Below, piece by piece: positions 26,301 to 35,671 of a DNA stretch of 64,000 nucleotides. The stretch is taken from assembly GCA_005406025.1 (NCBI GenBank), contig BGZK01002065.1, forward strand, positions 17,899 to 81,898, read 5' to 3'. Source of the stretch: Eumeta japonica. Lineage: Eukaryota > Arthropoda > Insecta > Lepidoptera > Psychidae. Every line of letters begins with the position of its first letter. Position 1 is the first letter of the stretch. The position numbers and the translations under genes were made by a program. The notes beneath the pieces are model-generated. The model was not told the origin of the DNA and searched no databases. It saw only the letters and a list, made by a program, of their open reading frames with translations.

Positions 26301-29020
26301 ACATCCATCAGGGCGTTGATTCTATTAAAAATATTTCGTAATACGATGCGTCGTAACACAAACGGAGTTCCGAGATCTAGTCGTAACAAAAAGGTTTATT
26401 TTTGACCTGTTAGGCCCGAAACCCTAATTATCTTAATACTCGTGATTTATTCCATCACAGCGGCGAAGCTTCAAGCGTTTTAATCCGATAAAGGTATTAT
26501 TGAAACACTGATAATATCGAAGTGCGTATTACGCGTAGTGTGTACTTTGAAAGTTCTCGCTAGAGGGAAGAATAGACATTTTAAGTGATAATACTAATAA
26601 TTTATGTCAAGTTGTCACTGAATAAGTACAGTACAAAGCGTGAAACTCTGCCGCTGTGAAGTTAGTCACGAAAGCGTCGCAATGGCACAGAATAGGAACG
26701 CGGGGGAGAAAAAGGAAGGGTCGGGGAACGTTGAACCCACGCTTTGACCTCATTCGCAGGCAATTCAGAGCGGCAATTTCGTGCGTTGTACTTGTACCTA
26801 CTAGCGTCCTGCTCACGGTTTGGGAGTTAGTAAATAAATCATAAGTATTATTGATTGTAAAATATTTCCGAGTTTTCTGGTTTATAAGCTGACGGTACAC
26901 TTTTAGATAAAAATAAAAAAGTCTCCGAACCCTTGAAATAATTTCTTTAAAAAAGGATAGGTACAACACAGCGCACATAAAACAAACAAAAATATACATA
27001 TTTTACGACATGCCCGCTATTCGTTACAATAAAAATATATATTTTAATGCGATGCGGCGAAATTATTTCCAAAAATGTGCTCCATTACCCGCGCGAAGTT
27101 CCCACATTCTCATGTCAAAAGACGCCGAGCAAAGCTCGATCACCCGAGTACTTACAAATAAAAGGACCTAAATCAAAATCGAGAAAGGGATAGGAATTGA
27201 TGACAGGTATTGCAATCGAGAATCGACCACCGGATCGAAACCGACAGTGAATCCGGAGCTGAACTCCGGACGGGATGGCGACCGAAAGCATAAGAATTTT
27301 AAATACATAAGCATTTAAGTTTCTTTTTATATTTTTCATATTCTTCAACTTAAATATATTAAGTAGTGAAAATTTGTGTACGCAAACCAAATATTTGGCA
27401 GTCTATTTTTTTTTTGGTACAGTTAATCTAAATAAAAAGAATATTTAGTTCGAAAATTACGCATTTTAGATAAAACTCTATTACGTCTACCTGTGAAAAT
27501 ACTTTAAATTAAAAAAAAAAATTATAGGAAATAAGTTCCATTTGGTTCTAATCAAAGTCACCATTATCGCCATGTCTTTGCGGTAAGCATATATAAACGT
27601 CAAACATGCGGGCTAGCCTTGTGTGCATCACATGTATGGGCTCCTCAGACTAGATTGCTTTGAGGAAAGACCTTGCTACTGAATTAATTTATATGTAAAA
27701 GGCAATTTCATTAGATTTTCCTGTAAGAGAGTGGGCTAAGTGCGATGTTTCGTCATTGGAATCCACAGAGTGATTTTATAGGGAGGTGTTCGTTGATTAA
27801 ATTTTCAAGAATTTCAGTGACACATTGTCAGGATTGATCCGAATGTGATCTGATGATGACCATCTAGAGAATGAACGAAGGGGCAGCAGAAAACTATTAC
27901 AAGGATATTGATAAATATATATATATATATAAATTTTCTGTAATATGTATATATACATATATTACAGAAAATTTTTATAAATCGGATTTCAAGAACATTT
28001 ATAGTTTTAAAGAAAACAAACCTGATATTTTCCTAATGCACAAGTTTGAATGAGATTAATTGTAAAATTATAAAATTTCTAAGAAAAAAGGAAACAAATT
28101 GAAGAAATGAACCTATTAATATTATAAACGTGAGAGTTTATGTTTGTTACTCAATCATGCTTTAACGGCTGAACAGAATTACCTGAAACTTTACAGTGAC
28201 ACAGATTGTATATTAGAATAATGTATAAACTACGATTTATATAGATACGCACTTACGCTCGCGGCTTTGCTTGCGTGATCGTAGAACGAATTCGTTACTT
28301 ACGGCGATAGGTTATTGGTAACAATACTTGAGACAGGTTTAAATTCAACATCGGTTCGGGTCGGAGTTGCGAACATGAACGGAATCAGGATCGATAGCGT
28401 AAATGAAACCGTTTAATAAAAAAAAAAAATAGTTTAATCGCGTACGTTCTCGATGTGACGAGTGTAGGTTCTTCTGGGATGCAGACGAGAATGGGATCGT
28501 GGCTGATGACATTATCGATCGATATAAAAGATGGAAGAATTCATAGTATATCTACGCATGCGCAGCTGCTGAAAATAAATCTATACCAGAATTGGAATCT
28601 AAAGCAAAGTCAGGACTGAGATCGAAAAGAAGCACCGCATCGGATGATAGCGCGACCGGTGTCGATGCAAAAGGTGAAAGGGTTCATTCGCTGCGCACGC
28701 GGACGGAATCGCGGGCGAAAGCTAGTGTATATTAAATTTATACTACATATTAGTAATAGCATGTGTAAATTTTATTGTATTCATTAGATGGTAAATATAT
28801 AGCTTATAATGAACATTTAAAGAAAAGGATACAAAAAGCGTAAAAATACATGTAAATGGATTCTCGAAACTGCTTCAAATTATTTAGATGAAATTTTAAA
28901 TTTAAATATTTTTTTTATTTTCAAATTTGTTTAGATAGATGTCATCGATAACAAAAAAATTGAAAAATTGAATGGAAAAGAGAAACATTATGCAAAAACA
29001 ATGTATATATAATACATGTG

Positions 29021-29073
<53 letters not shown>

Positions 29074-32000
29074 GTATAATAATAGGATATATATATACTT
29101 CATATGGCGTATTTTTTTGGGTTATCTCGTTATTTTTGATACGCGAATCCGATTACCGCGTGTCTGGGTTTATTTTTTAAGATAAGAAAAACAGTTGTAA
29201 CAGATGTTGAATACGATGAATGATGATCGTTATTGTGCGTGCGGACGTGCGTGTGCGCACGCGTACAAAATACAATTAAATACGTTAGGTATAAGCAATT
29301 TTCACGAAAACATTCCTTATTAAACCTTGGTAATGAATTTATTTGGCTCCACGCGCCGCTTATCGTCGGGTCTTGTATCAGACACTTCAAATGATAACAT
29401 TATTATTTCCTTGTGTAGATGATAAACAGTAGTTGAACACTATGATAGGTTTTTTTTTTGTACAGACCAAAAAGCTATAGCTAATTGTGAGAGACATTTA
29501 CATGATAAGTTTTTTTTGCATTGTAATAAAATTATGTAAGACCATAAATATTGGACAGCACGATAGAAGAGTACAAGAAAATCCTAATTATTTAAACAAG
29601 ATGAGGTATGCGATAAGACATCTACGACACACGTTTTAATTGACCGTTAACAGTAACTATGGTCATTGGAAAGGGTCAATTAATTTAAAAGAGTTACGGT
29701 CCTTTCAATTTGATTGAATAGAATTTTAAATTTCGGATCACATTAAAAAAATATTTTTTGAGACTATATCGAAACATATCCTATTTTTTATTAATAGTTA
29801 AAAAAAATGTGACAAATGCTGAAGCAATTTAATATTGTATTATATTTCTTTAATAGTTTAAAATGCTTAAAAACAATAAGCATTTAAAGGAATATGTAAG
29901 TCATATTTAACATGTTTTTCAAATAACCCAACCATTATATAACTATTGTATCACGAAAAAGAGATGCGGTTCTTTAAAATCAATTGAGGAACAATCATGA
30001 CAATGAGGAATCAATGAACGCTGAAGGTCAGTAAGAATTGAAAGATTGCATATGAGCCAATTGTGTCTACCAACTAAATTGTACGAAAGGATTTTATACC
30101 TTCGACAATTCAAAAATAAAGCCCAAAATAGCTTAACTAGCAGTCTATTGACGGTGTGTCGGCCGCGCCGCGCGCGCAGGCCGCGCTGATTGGCCAGTGT
30201 AAGTGCATACTATCACTTCATTACTATTACAACAACATACCGCAAAAGAGCAAGGTCTTCAACTCCGGCATTCCAATATATATGAGTATATCTCCATAAA
30301 ACAGAAAAAAAACTGAAATTTTAATTTAATTTTGCGGTAAAAAAATTAAATGGATAAATATAATTCAACACCAATATTGTTGCCGAGACAACCCTAAAAA
30401 GGAAGATATGAAATGCAAATTTTATTGTAAAAGTGACTTTTTGTTAAATGTCAGTTTAAAAGAGATTATGGAAGAGATATTTAATGTTTTATCTAAAAAT
30501 TATGATAATAAGAAATATAACAATACATTATTTTACTTTTATTGTCTTACTATCCTTTTGTAATAATAGTTTTATCTCTGTAATACGAAAATAAAGGGAG
30601 GTTCATCCAAAACATTTCTCGTAACAGATAAGATATCACAATATTAATTTTTATCTTAAAATCATAGTGGAATATTAGTAGGAAATGTCAAGGTTCAATT
30701 CAAATAACATTTAAGAACATTGGGTCTTGGGTTAGGTAAAATATTAGCACTGGCTATGAAAATTATGAGCAATAATTGTTATTACGTTTATTTTATTGTT
30801 TGTCCACAGCTTCACTCGACTAGGAAAAATAAATTCCTTCATCCTTTGTATTGATCCTATTTAGTATTGCTATCTATTTCACTGTCAATACCGATCATGT
30901 TTTCAGTAATTTTTTTCAATTCTTAATGAAGTTTTCAATACTTCGATACTGATCTTGTTCTGGGTTCTAATCTCGATACCGATTTTGCGCTCATCTTCGT
31001 TTGAATCCCAGTGATGGTTGTAGTATCTTCTTAAAAGTTATCATTTGCAATGTACAATCAATATAAAAAAACAAAGAAATTTATTTTATGTTCATAAAGA
31101 CAAAATTGCAGATAGAATTCCTATTTTCGGAAATAGGATTATAAAAAACAATCAGCAAAACCATTGATCTAAGACTACCTACTCTTCTAGGAAATAAGGG
31201 TGAGTCTACAATTTAATTTTTCTCTGATGGTGTAATAAAATAAGGGACTGTCAAATTTCTAGACCGCTTAACTAGTCTGTATTAACTGGTTAAAAATAGA
31301 CACCCACTATGAGTTTTGAATTGTCCTTTGAATTATGTAAAAAAGACATTGAAACATGTTGATTCCCAATTTTATTTTAACTGTGAGTAAATGAAAGTTA
31401 TAGCTTAACTTTTAAGTAAGTTATTAAATTAAAGAAACACTTTATGTGAGAGTGAATATCTTGTAAAATATTGTTTTATTTTAGTACTATACCAACAAAT
31501 ACATTTATTTCTTTCTATTTGCACATGCATTCATGTGACATTCTGTATGTAATAAATGTTTACATATAATTTTCTCCTGTGGACACGTCTTTCCTTCCAC
31601 AATTTCATCCACATTAGTATCACCATAAGTAAATTTGATTTCACTTCTAAGACAATCCTATCAAAATAGGCTTTATTGTGTGAGAAATAGAAAATGTTTT
31701 CACAAAACAACAATAAATTGTAATTGCAACTTCATTATCTTAGTGGACTTTTAATTTTATAATCACAAACAGTATGGCAAAAATTCTAATGTCACTGTAC
31801 TTCAAGAATTAATTAAATAGAAGTTAATAAATAACATCGTTTTGTGTTATTATTAACAATATTTTATTTTCTACAAAAAGTAGGTTACCGAGTTAAACAT
31901 TCGTACTTGAACTGTATGATAAATGAATGTTTGCATAATATGCTCTTCAAAATTATGTTAATTACAATATGATAATACAAACGCCAAGACCTTTACAGAT

Positions 32001-33510
32001 TTGTATCAATACAGTAACATCATTTGAATTTTCTTATAAAATAAATATAATAAAATCATATTTATTAATTATACACTAATTATGCATAAAAAGTTTTAGT
32101 TTATGTGATTAGTCTGTTTCTTTAATCGTTATAATAATTATACAAAAAAGCGCATTTTTTATTTTACAATAATAAGCAGTGTGAAAAAAAGTTTGGTCTA
32201 CATTTATTACAAGGATTCAATGTGGGTATTTTTATTTTTCTTTATATAGTCGAGATTAAAATTTAAAGAATACGATCAATTTTAAATTTTCGGCATACCT
32301 CTTCAATCAGAAAAAAAAGATCACCAAAGAGTATGTCTACTCAGTGAAGTGATAAAAAGACTACACAAAACACAATTAAAATGGTTTTTTTTTCTAAACT
32401 ACAACATAAGTTTTTTCCACAATTTAATTCTATTTCAAAATCATGAACATATGAAGTAGGGAGATGGAGTATTGAGAGAGTAAATGATAAGTAGCCTCCA
32501 AGTAAGTCAAGTTGCTATTAATTTACGAGCCCTAAGGTTACATACACAACTATTTTAATCTTCAAGTTTAGGGCTTATAATTACACTTTTCTTGTATAAT
32601 ATCTGTTCACTGACATCAAAATGGTTTATTTTCAAATATGGTTTATATCCATGTTGATTTATATGATTGGAATATTTAGCCTTTCAGTGTTGATAATATT
32701 GTATGGTAATTCAGAAAAAGATTTCTGGTGAACTGAAAATTACGCCGACAATTTTGTAATGGTTCTCATATAGTTTTTTTGTCCAAATTTGGCAGAAAAT
32801 ATCAACATCAAAATGAAATTTTGTTAACTCTTTAAGTTTAGTATTGGTGAAAGAAGTGATTTTAGAAATAATTATTCATTATTTTAGTGTTATAAAGGCG
32901 TTTAAACAAGATTTAAGACTTTACATTATCAGTAGAAAACTCTTCAAATAAAACCTGAAATTGAATGGTTTATCCTATTACGTATACAAAGCTTTTTAAA
33001 ACTTTAATTAATATAGGTAGGTAAATTCAATCATCAATATGTATAATATAATTTATAAACAAGTTAATAAAAATTGTCACAAATTATTCATAATAATAAT
33101 TATTACTCATACATAGTACACAAATAATAAGAAAATGTATGTAATATAATTACAGCTGTGGCAAATAAGTTTGAACTTACGCGAAGAGATGCCGATACAA
33201 AATATACAAAAACATTGAGCCTGGGACAAATGCCTAGGCACTCCCAGTCACGTAAACAAATATTAGTTCTGGATCGACGCAGACTTATGCTAGATCAATG
33301 AAGAAAAACAACATAGCTACTTTATCCGTATAATAATAATTAGAAATGAAAATTATTAAACAGAAAAGTTTTTGTGTGACAACTTAACTAAATTCTCAAG
33401 GTAAAACTTTTCACTTGCGTGTCGGTTACGAACGAGCTCTATTTTAAAACTAAGTTCATTAAAGTGAATAATTACCCTTCGACGCCGCCAAAATATACGG
33501 GATCTGTCAT
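11129..33510 (-). CDS. NAGK: N-acetyl-D-glucosamine kinase, complete, seven exons
   Basis: The protein (348 residues; human NAGK has 344) phosphorylates N-acetylglucosamine with ATP to GlcNAc-6-phosphate, salvaging amino sugar for UDP-GlcNAc, in the cytosol. Exons on the minus strand: 33510-33476, 23212-23029, 22553-22391, 13143-13054, 12552-12376, 11747-11530, 11308-11129. All have GT donors and AG acceptors, and the summed length is 1047 nt with consistent phases. Motifs of the BadF/BadG-type sugar kinase fold are intact: GGVEGG near residues 8-13, GTNHW (sugar site), SDTAGS with Asp109, GTGSN (128-132, phosphate loop), [14 protein letters not shown] with Asp154, and [16 protein letters not shown] chose the ATG at 33510 because exon 1 joins in frame to give the conserved GGVEGG glycine motif. 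Introns 1 and 3 are transposon-rich. A variant poly(A) signal may lie near 10830. Confidence 0.96.
11530..11747 (-). CDS. NAGK: NAGK exon 6
   Basis: Acceptor GTTATCAG, donor GTTAGT. Encodes [20 protein letters not shown] through [20 protein letters not shown] to IERK, including the conserved CVGSVWxSWELL block. Confidence 0.95.
11748..12375. other. NAGK intron 5
   Basis: AT-rich intron of 628 bp. No embedded gene is seen. Confidence 0.85.
12376..12552 (-). CDS. NAGK: NAGK exon 5
   Basis: Acceptor TTAACCAG, donor GTAAGC. Encodes [20 protein letters not shown] through APHDLTAVW to HFDKSTFA, matching the human YWIAHQAVK and DKCRFAG regions. Confidence 0.95.
12553..13053. other. NAGK intron 4
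   Basis: AT-rich intron of 501 bp with nothing recognisable inside. Confidence 0.85.
13054..13143 (-). CDS. NAGK: NAGK exon 4
   Basis: Acceptor GTTTCAG, donor GTGAGT. Encodes [20 protein letters not shown] through GYLLGDEGG, the phosphate-binding loop and the GDEGxA element. It is 90 nt, separated from exon 3 by the 9.2-kb intron that holds the Penelope element and the satellite. Confidence 0.95.
13410..13998. mobile_element. 589-bp non-autonomous TIR element
   Basis: The left end AACTTCCCGC (13410-13419) is the exact inverse complement of the right end GCGGGAAGTT (13989-13998), and the similarity extends a few bases inward (TATTTTCGA against TTAGAAAAT). A CA-rich microsatellite sits inside at about 13803-13850. 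There is no transposase. It lies in NAGK intron 3, directly against an RTE-like LINE fragment. Confidence 0.75.
13803..13852 (+). repeat. CA-rich microsatellite
   Basis: Imperfect (CA)n with CACACATCCACA interruptions, inside the 589-bp TIR element. Confidence 0.9.
13999..14296 (+). mobile_element. RTE-like LINE 3' coding fragment (left half)
   Basis: The translation reads [17 protein letters not shown], then [20 protein letters not shown] and RPRKSNVD in broken frame. This is the usual C-terminal tail of lepidopteran RTE-type reverse transcriptase proteins. It stops at a 13-bp sequence (14284-14296) that is repeated at 17098-17110, where the LINE resumes. It is split by the Penelope-like insertion. 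Confidence 0.75.
14332..14598 (+). repeat. Penelope inverted terminal repeat, left arm
   Basis: Begins GTAGACGCTTGCCTGCAAC and ends near GTGCAAAGAGCGGTAAAA. It is near-identical, in inverse complement, to 16831-17097. Confidence 0.9.
14611..15952 (+). pseudogene. Penelope-type reverse transcriptase
   Basis: Open frame 14611-15600 ends in one in-frame TGA (15598-15600). The same frame resumes immediately to 15936, so the RT is split by a single stop. Visible motifs: [18 protein letters not shown] (near 15034-15090), [14 protein letters not shown] and RPVVP (near 15257-15320), [13 protein letters not shown] (catalytic motif A), [20 protein letters not shown] (motif B), and FRYVDDIM (motif C, YVDD). 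These match the telomerase-related RT of Penelope elements rather than LINE or LTR enzymes. After 15936 a frameshift leads into [18 protein letters not shown], the expected continuation. Confidence 0.9.
16230..16690 (+). pseudogene. GIY-YIG endonuclease domain of the Penelope element
   Basis: The frame at 16230-16451 reads [19 protein letters not shown] then RCCFEKRYK. The GIYKLxCxxC...YIGQT pattern is that of the Penelope GIY-YIG nuclease, with YIG here reading YIE. A stop follows at 16449, but the region continues in another frame ([26 protein letters not shown], near 16450-16530), as in the family. The domain nicks target DNA in live elements. Confidence 0.85.
16831..17097 (-). repeat. Penelope inverted terminal repeat, right arm
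   Basis: Inverse complement of 14332-14598, ending TGCAGGCAAGCGTCTAC. Only scattered differences are visible (for example GAGCGT against GAGCGG). Confidence 0.9.
17098..17292 (+). mobile_element. RTE-like LINE 3' coding fragment (right half)
   Basis: The frame continues after the duplicated 13 bp with [20 protein letters not shown], then [20 protein letters not shown]. This is the expected end of the same LINE protein that is interrupted at 14296. The two halves join in a sensible order once the Penelope insert is removed. Confidence 0.72.
17293..18378. other. NAGK intron 3, no recognised feature
   Basis: AT-rich sequence. Short plus-strand frames around 18013-18290 share no motif with known families. 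A less AT-rich patch at 18015-18170 looks like a repeat remnant. Confidence 0.4.
18379..18607. mobile_element. 213-bp hAT MITE with perfect 8-bp target duplication
   Basis: The element 18387-18599 starts CAGTGGCGTAACTAGG and ends, in inverse complement, CAATGGCATAGCTAGC. The 8-bp direct repeat TTTACTGG lies immediately outside both ends (18379-18386 and 18600-18607), the target length of hAT transposons. The first 14 bases are identical to the left end of the 3.2-kb hAT element at 42261, so this is probably a non-autonomous relative. Inside are two GGGTGACACCC-like segments. Confidence 0.9.
19240..19935 (+). repeat. Dispersed ~700-bp repeat, copy 1
   Basis: Matches the inverse complement of 61770-62440 along its length. 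Examples are CATTTTACTCAAAAACTACA against CATTTTACTCAAAATCTACT, and TAGGTGTCTTGCATGAGCC against TAGGTGTCTTGTATAAGCC. Both copies end with an imperfect hairpin (GCATGGCCCGACATGC here) followed by a T-rich run. No protein is encoded. It lies inside NAGK intron 3. Confidence 0.7.
20210..21692 (+). repeat. Satellite array, ~164-bp unit, nine copies
   Basis: The marker CTTCGATTTTATT recurs with GATTTT at 20290, 20455, 20617, 20778, 20942, 21106, 21270, 21434 and 21598, giving periods of 161-165 bp. Each unit contains a GC island with dyad symmetry (CGGGGGTCCCCCG in the best copies) in an otherwise AT-rich background. Units 4-5 and 8-9 share private variants exactly 656 bp apart, so a four-unit block was duplicated. 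The array sits in NAGK intron 3. Confidence 0.95.
21693..22390. other. NAGK intron 3, distal part
   Basis: No gene or repeat recognised between the satellite and exon 3. Confidence 0.5.
22391..22553 (-). CDS. NAGK: NAGK exon 3
   Basis: Acceptor CTTCCAG, donor GTAGCC. Encodes [10 protein letters not shown] through [20 protein letters not shown] to VLIA. Asp109 in SDTAGS corresponds to the catalytic aspartate of human NAGK (DAAGS). Confidence 0.96.
23029..23212 (-). CDS. NAGK: NAGK exon 2
   Basis: Acceptor TTTTCTAG, donor GTATTC. Encodes [20 protein letters not shown] through [16 protein letters not shown] to LDKPLHAL. It contains the Asn-His-Trp segment that contacts the sugar in the family. 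Confidence 0.96.
23213..23968. other. NAGK intron 1, start
   Basis: No gene or recognised repeat. Short frames here are extensions of exon 2 or chance. Confidence 0.5.
23969..25150 (-). mobile_element. Degenerate mariner-family transposon
   Basis: Minus-strand translations in several frames give mariner transposase blocks in the right order. [29 protein letters not shown] and [20 protein letters not shown] (near 24350-24285) correspond to the family's region around the second catalytic Asp (HHDNA). Many stops and shifts make it inactive. The left border has ACGAGGGTAATCC next to TA, and the right border has GGACTTGCACCCTGA. Their inverse-repeat match is weak, so ends are approximate. It lies in NAGK intron 1. 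Confidence 0.8.
25151..26624. other. NAGK intron 1, AT-rich stretch
   Basis: No gene or clear repeat recognised. Confidence 0.5.
26625..26800. mobile_element. ~176-bp TIR MITE, copy 1
   Basis: Imperfect terminal inverted repeats: the left end reads AGTACAGTACAAAGCGTGAA with CTCTGCCGCTGTGAAGTTAG following. The right end in inverse complement reads AGGTACAAGTACAACGCACG with AAATTGCCGCTCTGAATTGC following. A related copy lies at 59205-59381 in the opposite orientation. Open frames crossing it are chance. Confidence 0.7.
27120..27300 (+). repeat. Fragment of degenerate CGAGACCGGA-type repeat
   Basis: A less AT-rich tract with loosely repeated 'atcgaraccg' words (AATCGAGAATCGACCACCGG, ATCGAAACCGACAGTG). 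The same texture occurs inside the Helitron copies at 28320-28726 and 53200-53610, and inverted at 10590-10700 and 30840-31015. Confidence 0.5.
27931..27974. repeat. Long near-perfect palindrome
   Basis: Arms AAATTTTCTGTAATAT and ATATTACAGAAAATTT flank a central GTATATATACAT. It lies next to a (TA)n tract. No known role; AT-rich palindromes like this can extrude cruciforms. Confidence 0.8.
28112..28726 (+). mobile_element. Non-autonomous Helitron
   Basis: The 5' end CCTATTAATATTATAAACGT with GAGAGTTTATGTTTGTTACT matches the known 5' consensus of lepidopteran Helitrons (CCTACTAATATTATAAA...). The phrase AACGGCTGAACAGAATTACC follows at the usual place. The 3' end is GCGGGCGAAAGCTAGT. The middle is a less AT-rich repetitive tract. 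No Rep/helicase is encoded. It lies in NAGK intron 1. Confidence 0.8.
29022..29105. repeat. (AT)n microsatellite and adjacent hairpin
   Basis: A pure alternating AT run to about 29070, followed by an inverted repeat with arms ATATGAAGTATA and TATACTTCATAT. Confidence 0.9.
29106..30835. other. NAGK intron 1, no gene recognised
   Basis: AT-rich, apart from a short CpG-dense patch at about 30155-30200 (GGCCGCGCCGCGCGCGCAGG). Confidence 0.5.
30836..31020 (-). repeat. Fragment of degenerate CGAGACCGGA-type repeat, inverted
   Basis: Words such as CTCGATACCGATTTTGCGCT and GATACTGATCTTGTTCTG are the inverse of the repeats at 27120 and 53220. Confidence 0.45.
31021..33475. other. NAGK intron 1, proximal part
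   Basis: Very AT-rich. No gene, RNA or dated repeat is recognised. Confidence 0.5.
33476..33510 (-). CDS. NAGK: NAGK exon 1 (start codon, phosphate-binding Gly motif)
   Basis: Only 35 nt: ATG then [12 protein letters not shown] with two bases of the next codon, followed by donor GTAATT. It is too short for ORF detection, but the peptide is the expected N-terminus of the family (human begins with a GGVEGGGT-type motif). The split glycine codon is completed by the T at 23212. Confidence 0.93.
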
Positions 33511-34889
33511 GTTGCAAGATTATCTTATTTATTAAAAATATTATTAAACACTATTTGAACTTGTGTGTGTCGGTGAAATTATATCACAAAAATTTACAAT
33601 AACCTTCTCCTTACACCAGTCAGCAATTGACTAAAAAAAATATATCAACTCGTCAGTGTTGTCAGCACTTGAAATTTTTTCCCTCAAGAGTCACTTTCAA
33701 AAACCCACAACTACGGATATAATCCCCATAAATTAATACATTGGAAATGGGAAGTCATTCAAAATAGTATGTGTTTTTGCTTGTATATAAATTTCTAGAG
33801 TTTTGTAAATTTATTGCAATATATACAATAGAAGACAAAAATAAGGTTCCTCTTTTTTTCCACATTCTAATTTTATTGGATAAGTTGTTATTGAACAACC
33901 TTTAAGGTTGTATAAAAAAACTTATAAAAATTGTTCCTTAAAACTTTAAAAACATTAAAGTATTCTAATAATATTTATTACTTAATTTTTAAAAGTACTT
34001 CATTATTTTTAATGCCAAATAGCAAATTTATATATTGTACAAACACATTGAAAAAGTAAGGCAACTGGATGTACGTACCTAGAATTGAAATTTTAATCAT
34101 TCTGTCAATTATTATATCTCTTATTCTTCGAATTTAGAAATCGGATCCTTAGTCTTCGAAACGAAACGTAATAATGATATTAACGTTCAGTCCATTAGAC
34201 ACCTTACGTGCTAATAATAAGCTGATTTTGTTTTGACAATAAAAAATGATAAAGGTAAATGGCCGTTCGCACCATATAATAAAGCAACAAAATAAGGTTT
34301 ATTCATGTTAAACCAAATATAGTAAGCACAAAGTTGATTTCACCATATTATTAGTGGTATTTTATGTCTGTTATAAACAAATTACTTCATGGAATCATTC
34401 GGGCAGACCTGCGCGTATGAAGTTATCCGACTACCTTTACTTTTTTTGATGTATTTGTAAAAATTTATCCGTGATAATGCGATCGTTATCAATTTCAGTA
34501 TTTCTTTAAAAGTCATGTATTTTGTAAATAAATCTGTTTAGCATTGCTTAAAAAGGATTGAAATTTATGCATGAGACTTGTTGTTGCAATGTATATCTTG
34601 CCATCATCAAGTACTGTAACATTTTGGGAGCGAATTTATCTTCTATTTGGTGTATGAAGTTGTTTGCTGCTTGATTTGAAATGTTAAAATAACATTGCAC
34701 TTGAATATATCATAAGTGCTTTTGTAAATCTACTATCATTTACTCCCAACTTCATTGGCTTTCGAATTATTAAAACCCATTACTACAATGATTTTATAAT
34801 TTTTTGACTATAAGAAATTCCAGTATCCCCAAGTAATAAAGCCTGCATTTCATTTTCATACTAACATTTGATTCAGTTTTGTCCTTACC
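33511..34889. other. NAGK upstream region
   Basis: Holds the 5' untranslated region and promoter of NAGK (minus strand) by position. No convincing TATA box or initiator can be placed from sequence alone, and no other gene is seen. Confidence 0.4.
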
Positions 34890-35030
34890 GAAACTATAAC
34901 TGGTATTAGAACCAAAATTGAAAATTATATAATCGACAGCCAAAATTAAGAACGGAACTGGAGCTTAAATGGAATGTGTGACCAAAATTAGAATCCATAG
35001 CACAACTGGGATCAGGTTAGCTGTTAAAAT
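34890..35030 (+). repeat. Fragment of degenerate CGAAACTGGA-type repeat
   Basis: Tract with GAACCAAAATTGAAAATTAT and GGAACTGGAGCTTAAATGGA words, like the internal tract of the Helitron copies in this window. Confidence 0.35.
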
Positions 35031-35611
35031 TAAAATGGAAGGAAGAATAATACATAATGAGACATTTTAATAATAATATTTACCAATGTGGTAGATAATA
35101 TTGCGTTGCAGATGTAGCTCTCGTCTGGTTTTGGTATCCAAGATTCTATATTAAAAACAGCAGCGCCGAGTCTATATTTTATTAATCAGTTTCTCAATTA
35201 TCTCTTCACGTGTTTTCAAGTAATTCACTATGATACTTTGTGTTATTGTACATTCAATTATCGCGTTTTTTATTATCGAGGTCCGCGCTCCTGGGTAGGA
35301 GCTCTTATCAACTTTTTCTTTTCTCAAACTGTTTTTTTTGTTTGTCGCCCTAACTAACCTTTTATTACCAAAAAATGTAACCAAAATTTAAAGTGATAAC
35401 CCATATTTTCGGGACTAAGCACGGAGGCCGAATGCCTCACATGCCACCTACACATAACCCAGTTATTGTAATATTAATAAAAAATTAAAGTGATCAGCTA
35501 TAAGACGATTTGTAACATCAACAGGAAGAGAACGTGGGCTACATGATGAAAGAGAAATTGCAGCACAACCGAATATTGCTACGAATTTTTAAATTTTCAT
35601 TTTTATTTGTT

Positions 35612-35616
<5 letters not shown>

Positions 35617-35668
<52 letters not shown>
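35617..35668. repeat. (TA)n microsatellite
   Basis: About 26 pure TA units. The open frame 35534-35839 that crosses it (poly Tyr-Ile) is a product of the repeat. Confidence 0.95.

Positions 35669-35671
<3 letters not shown>

Noticed and set aside
26607..26999. 130-aa minus-strand open frame
   Set aside because: It runs across a MITE and AT-rich intron; no domain is recognisable.
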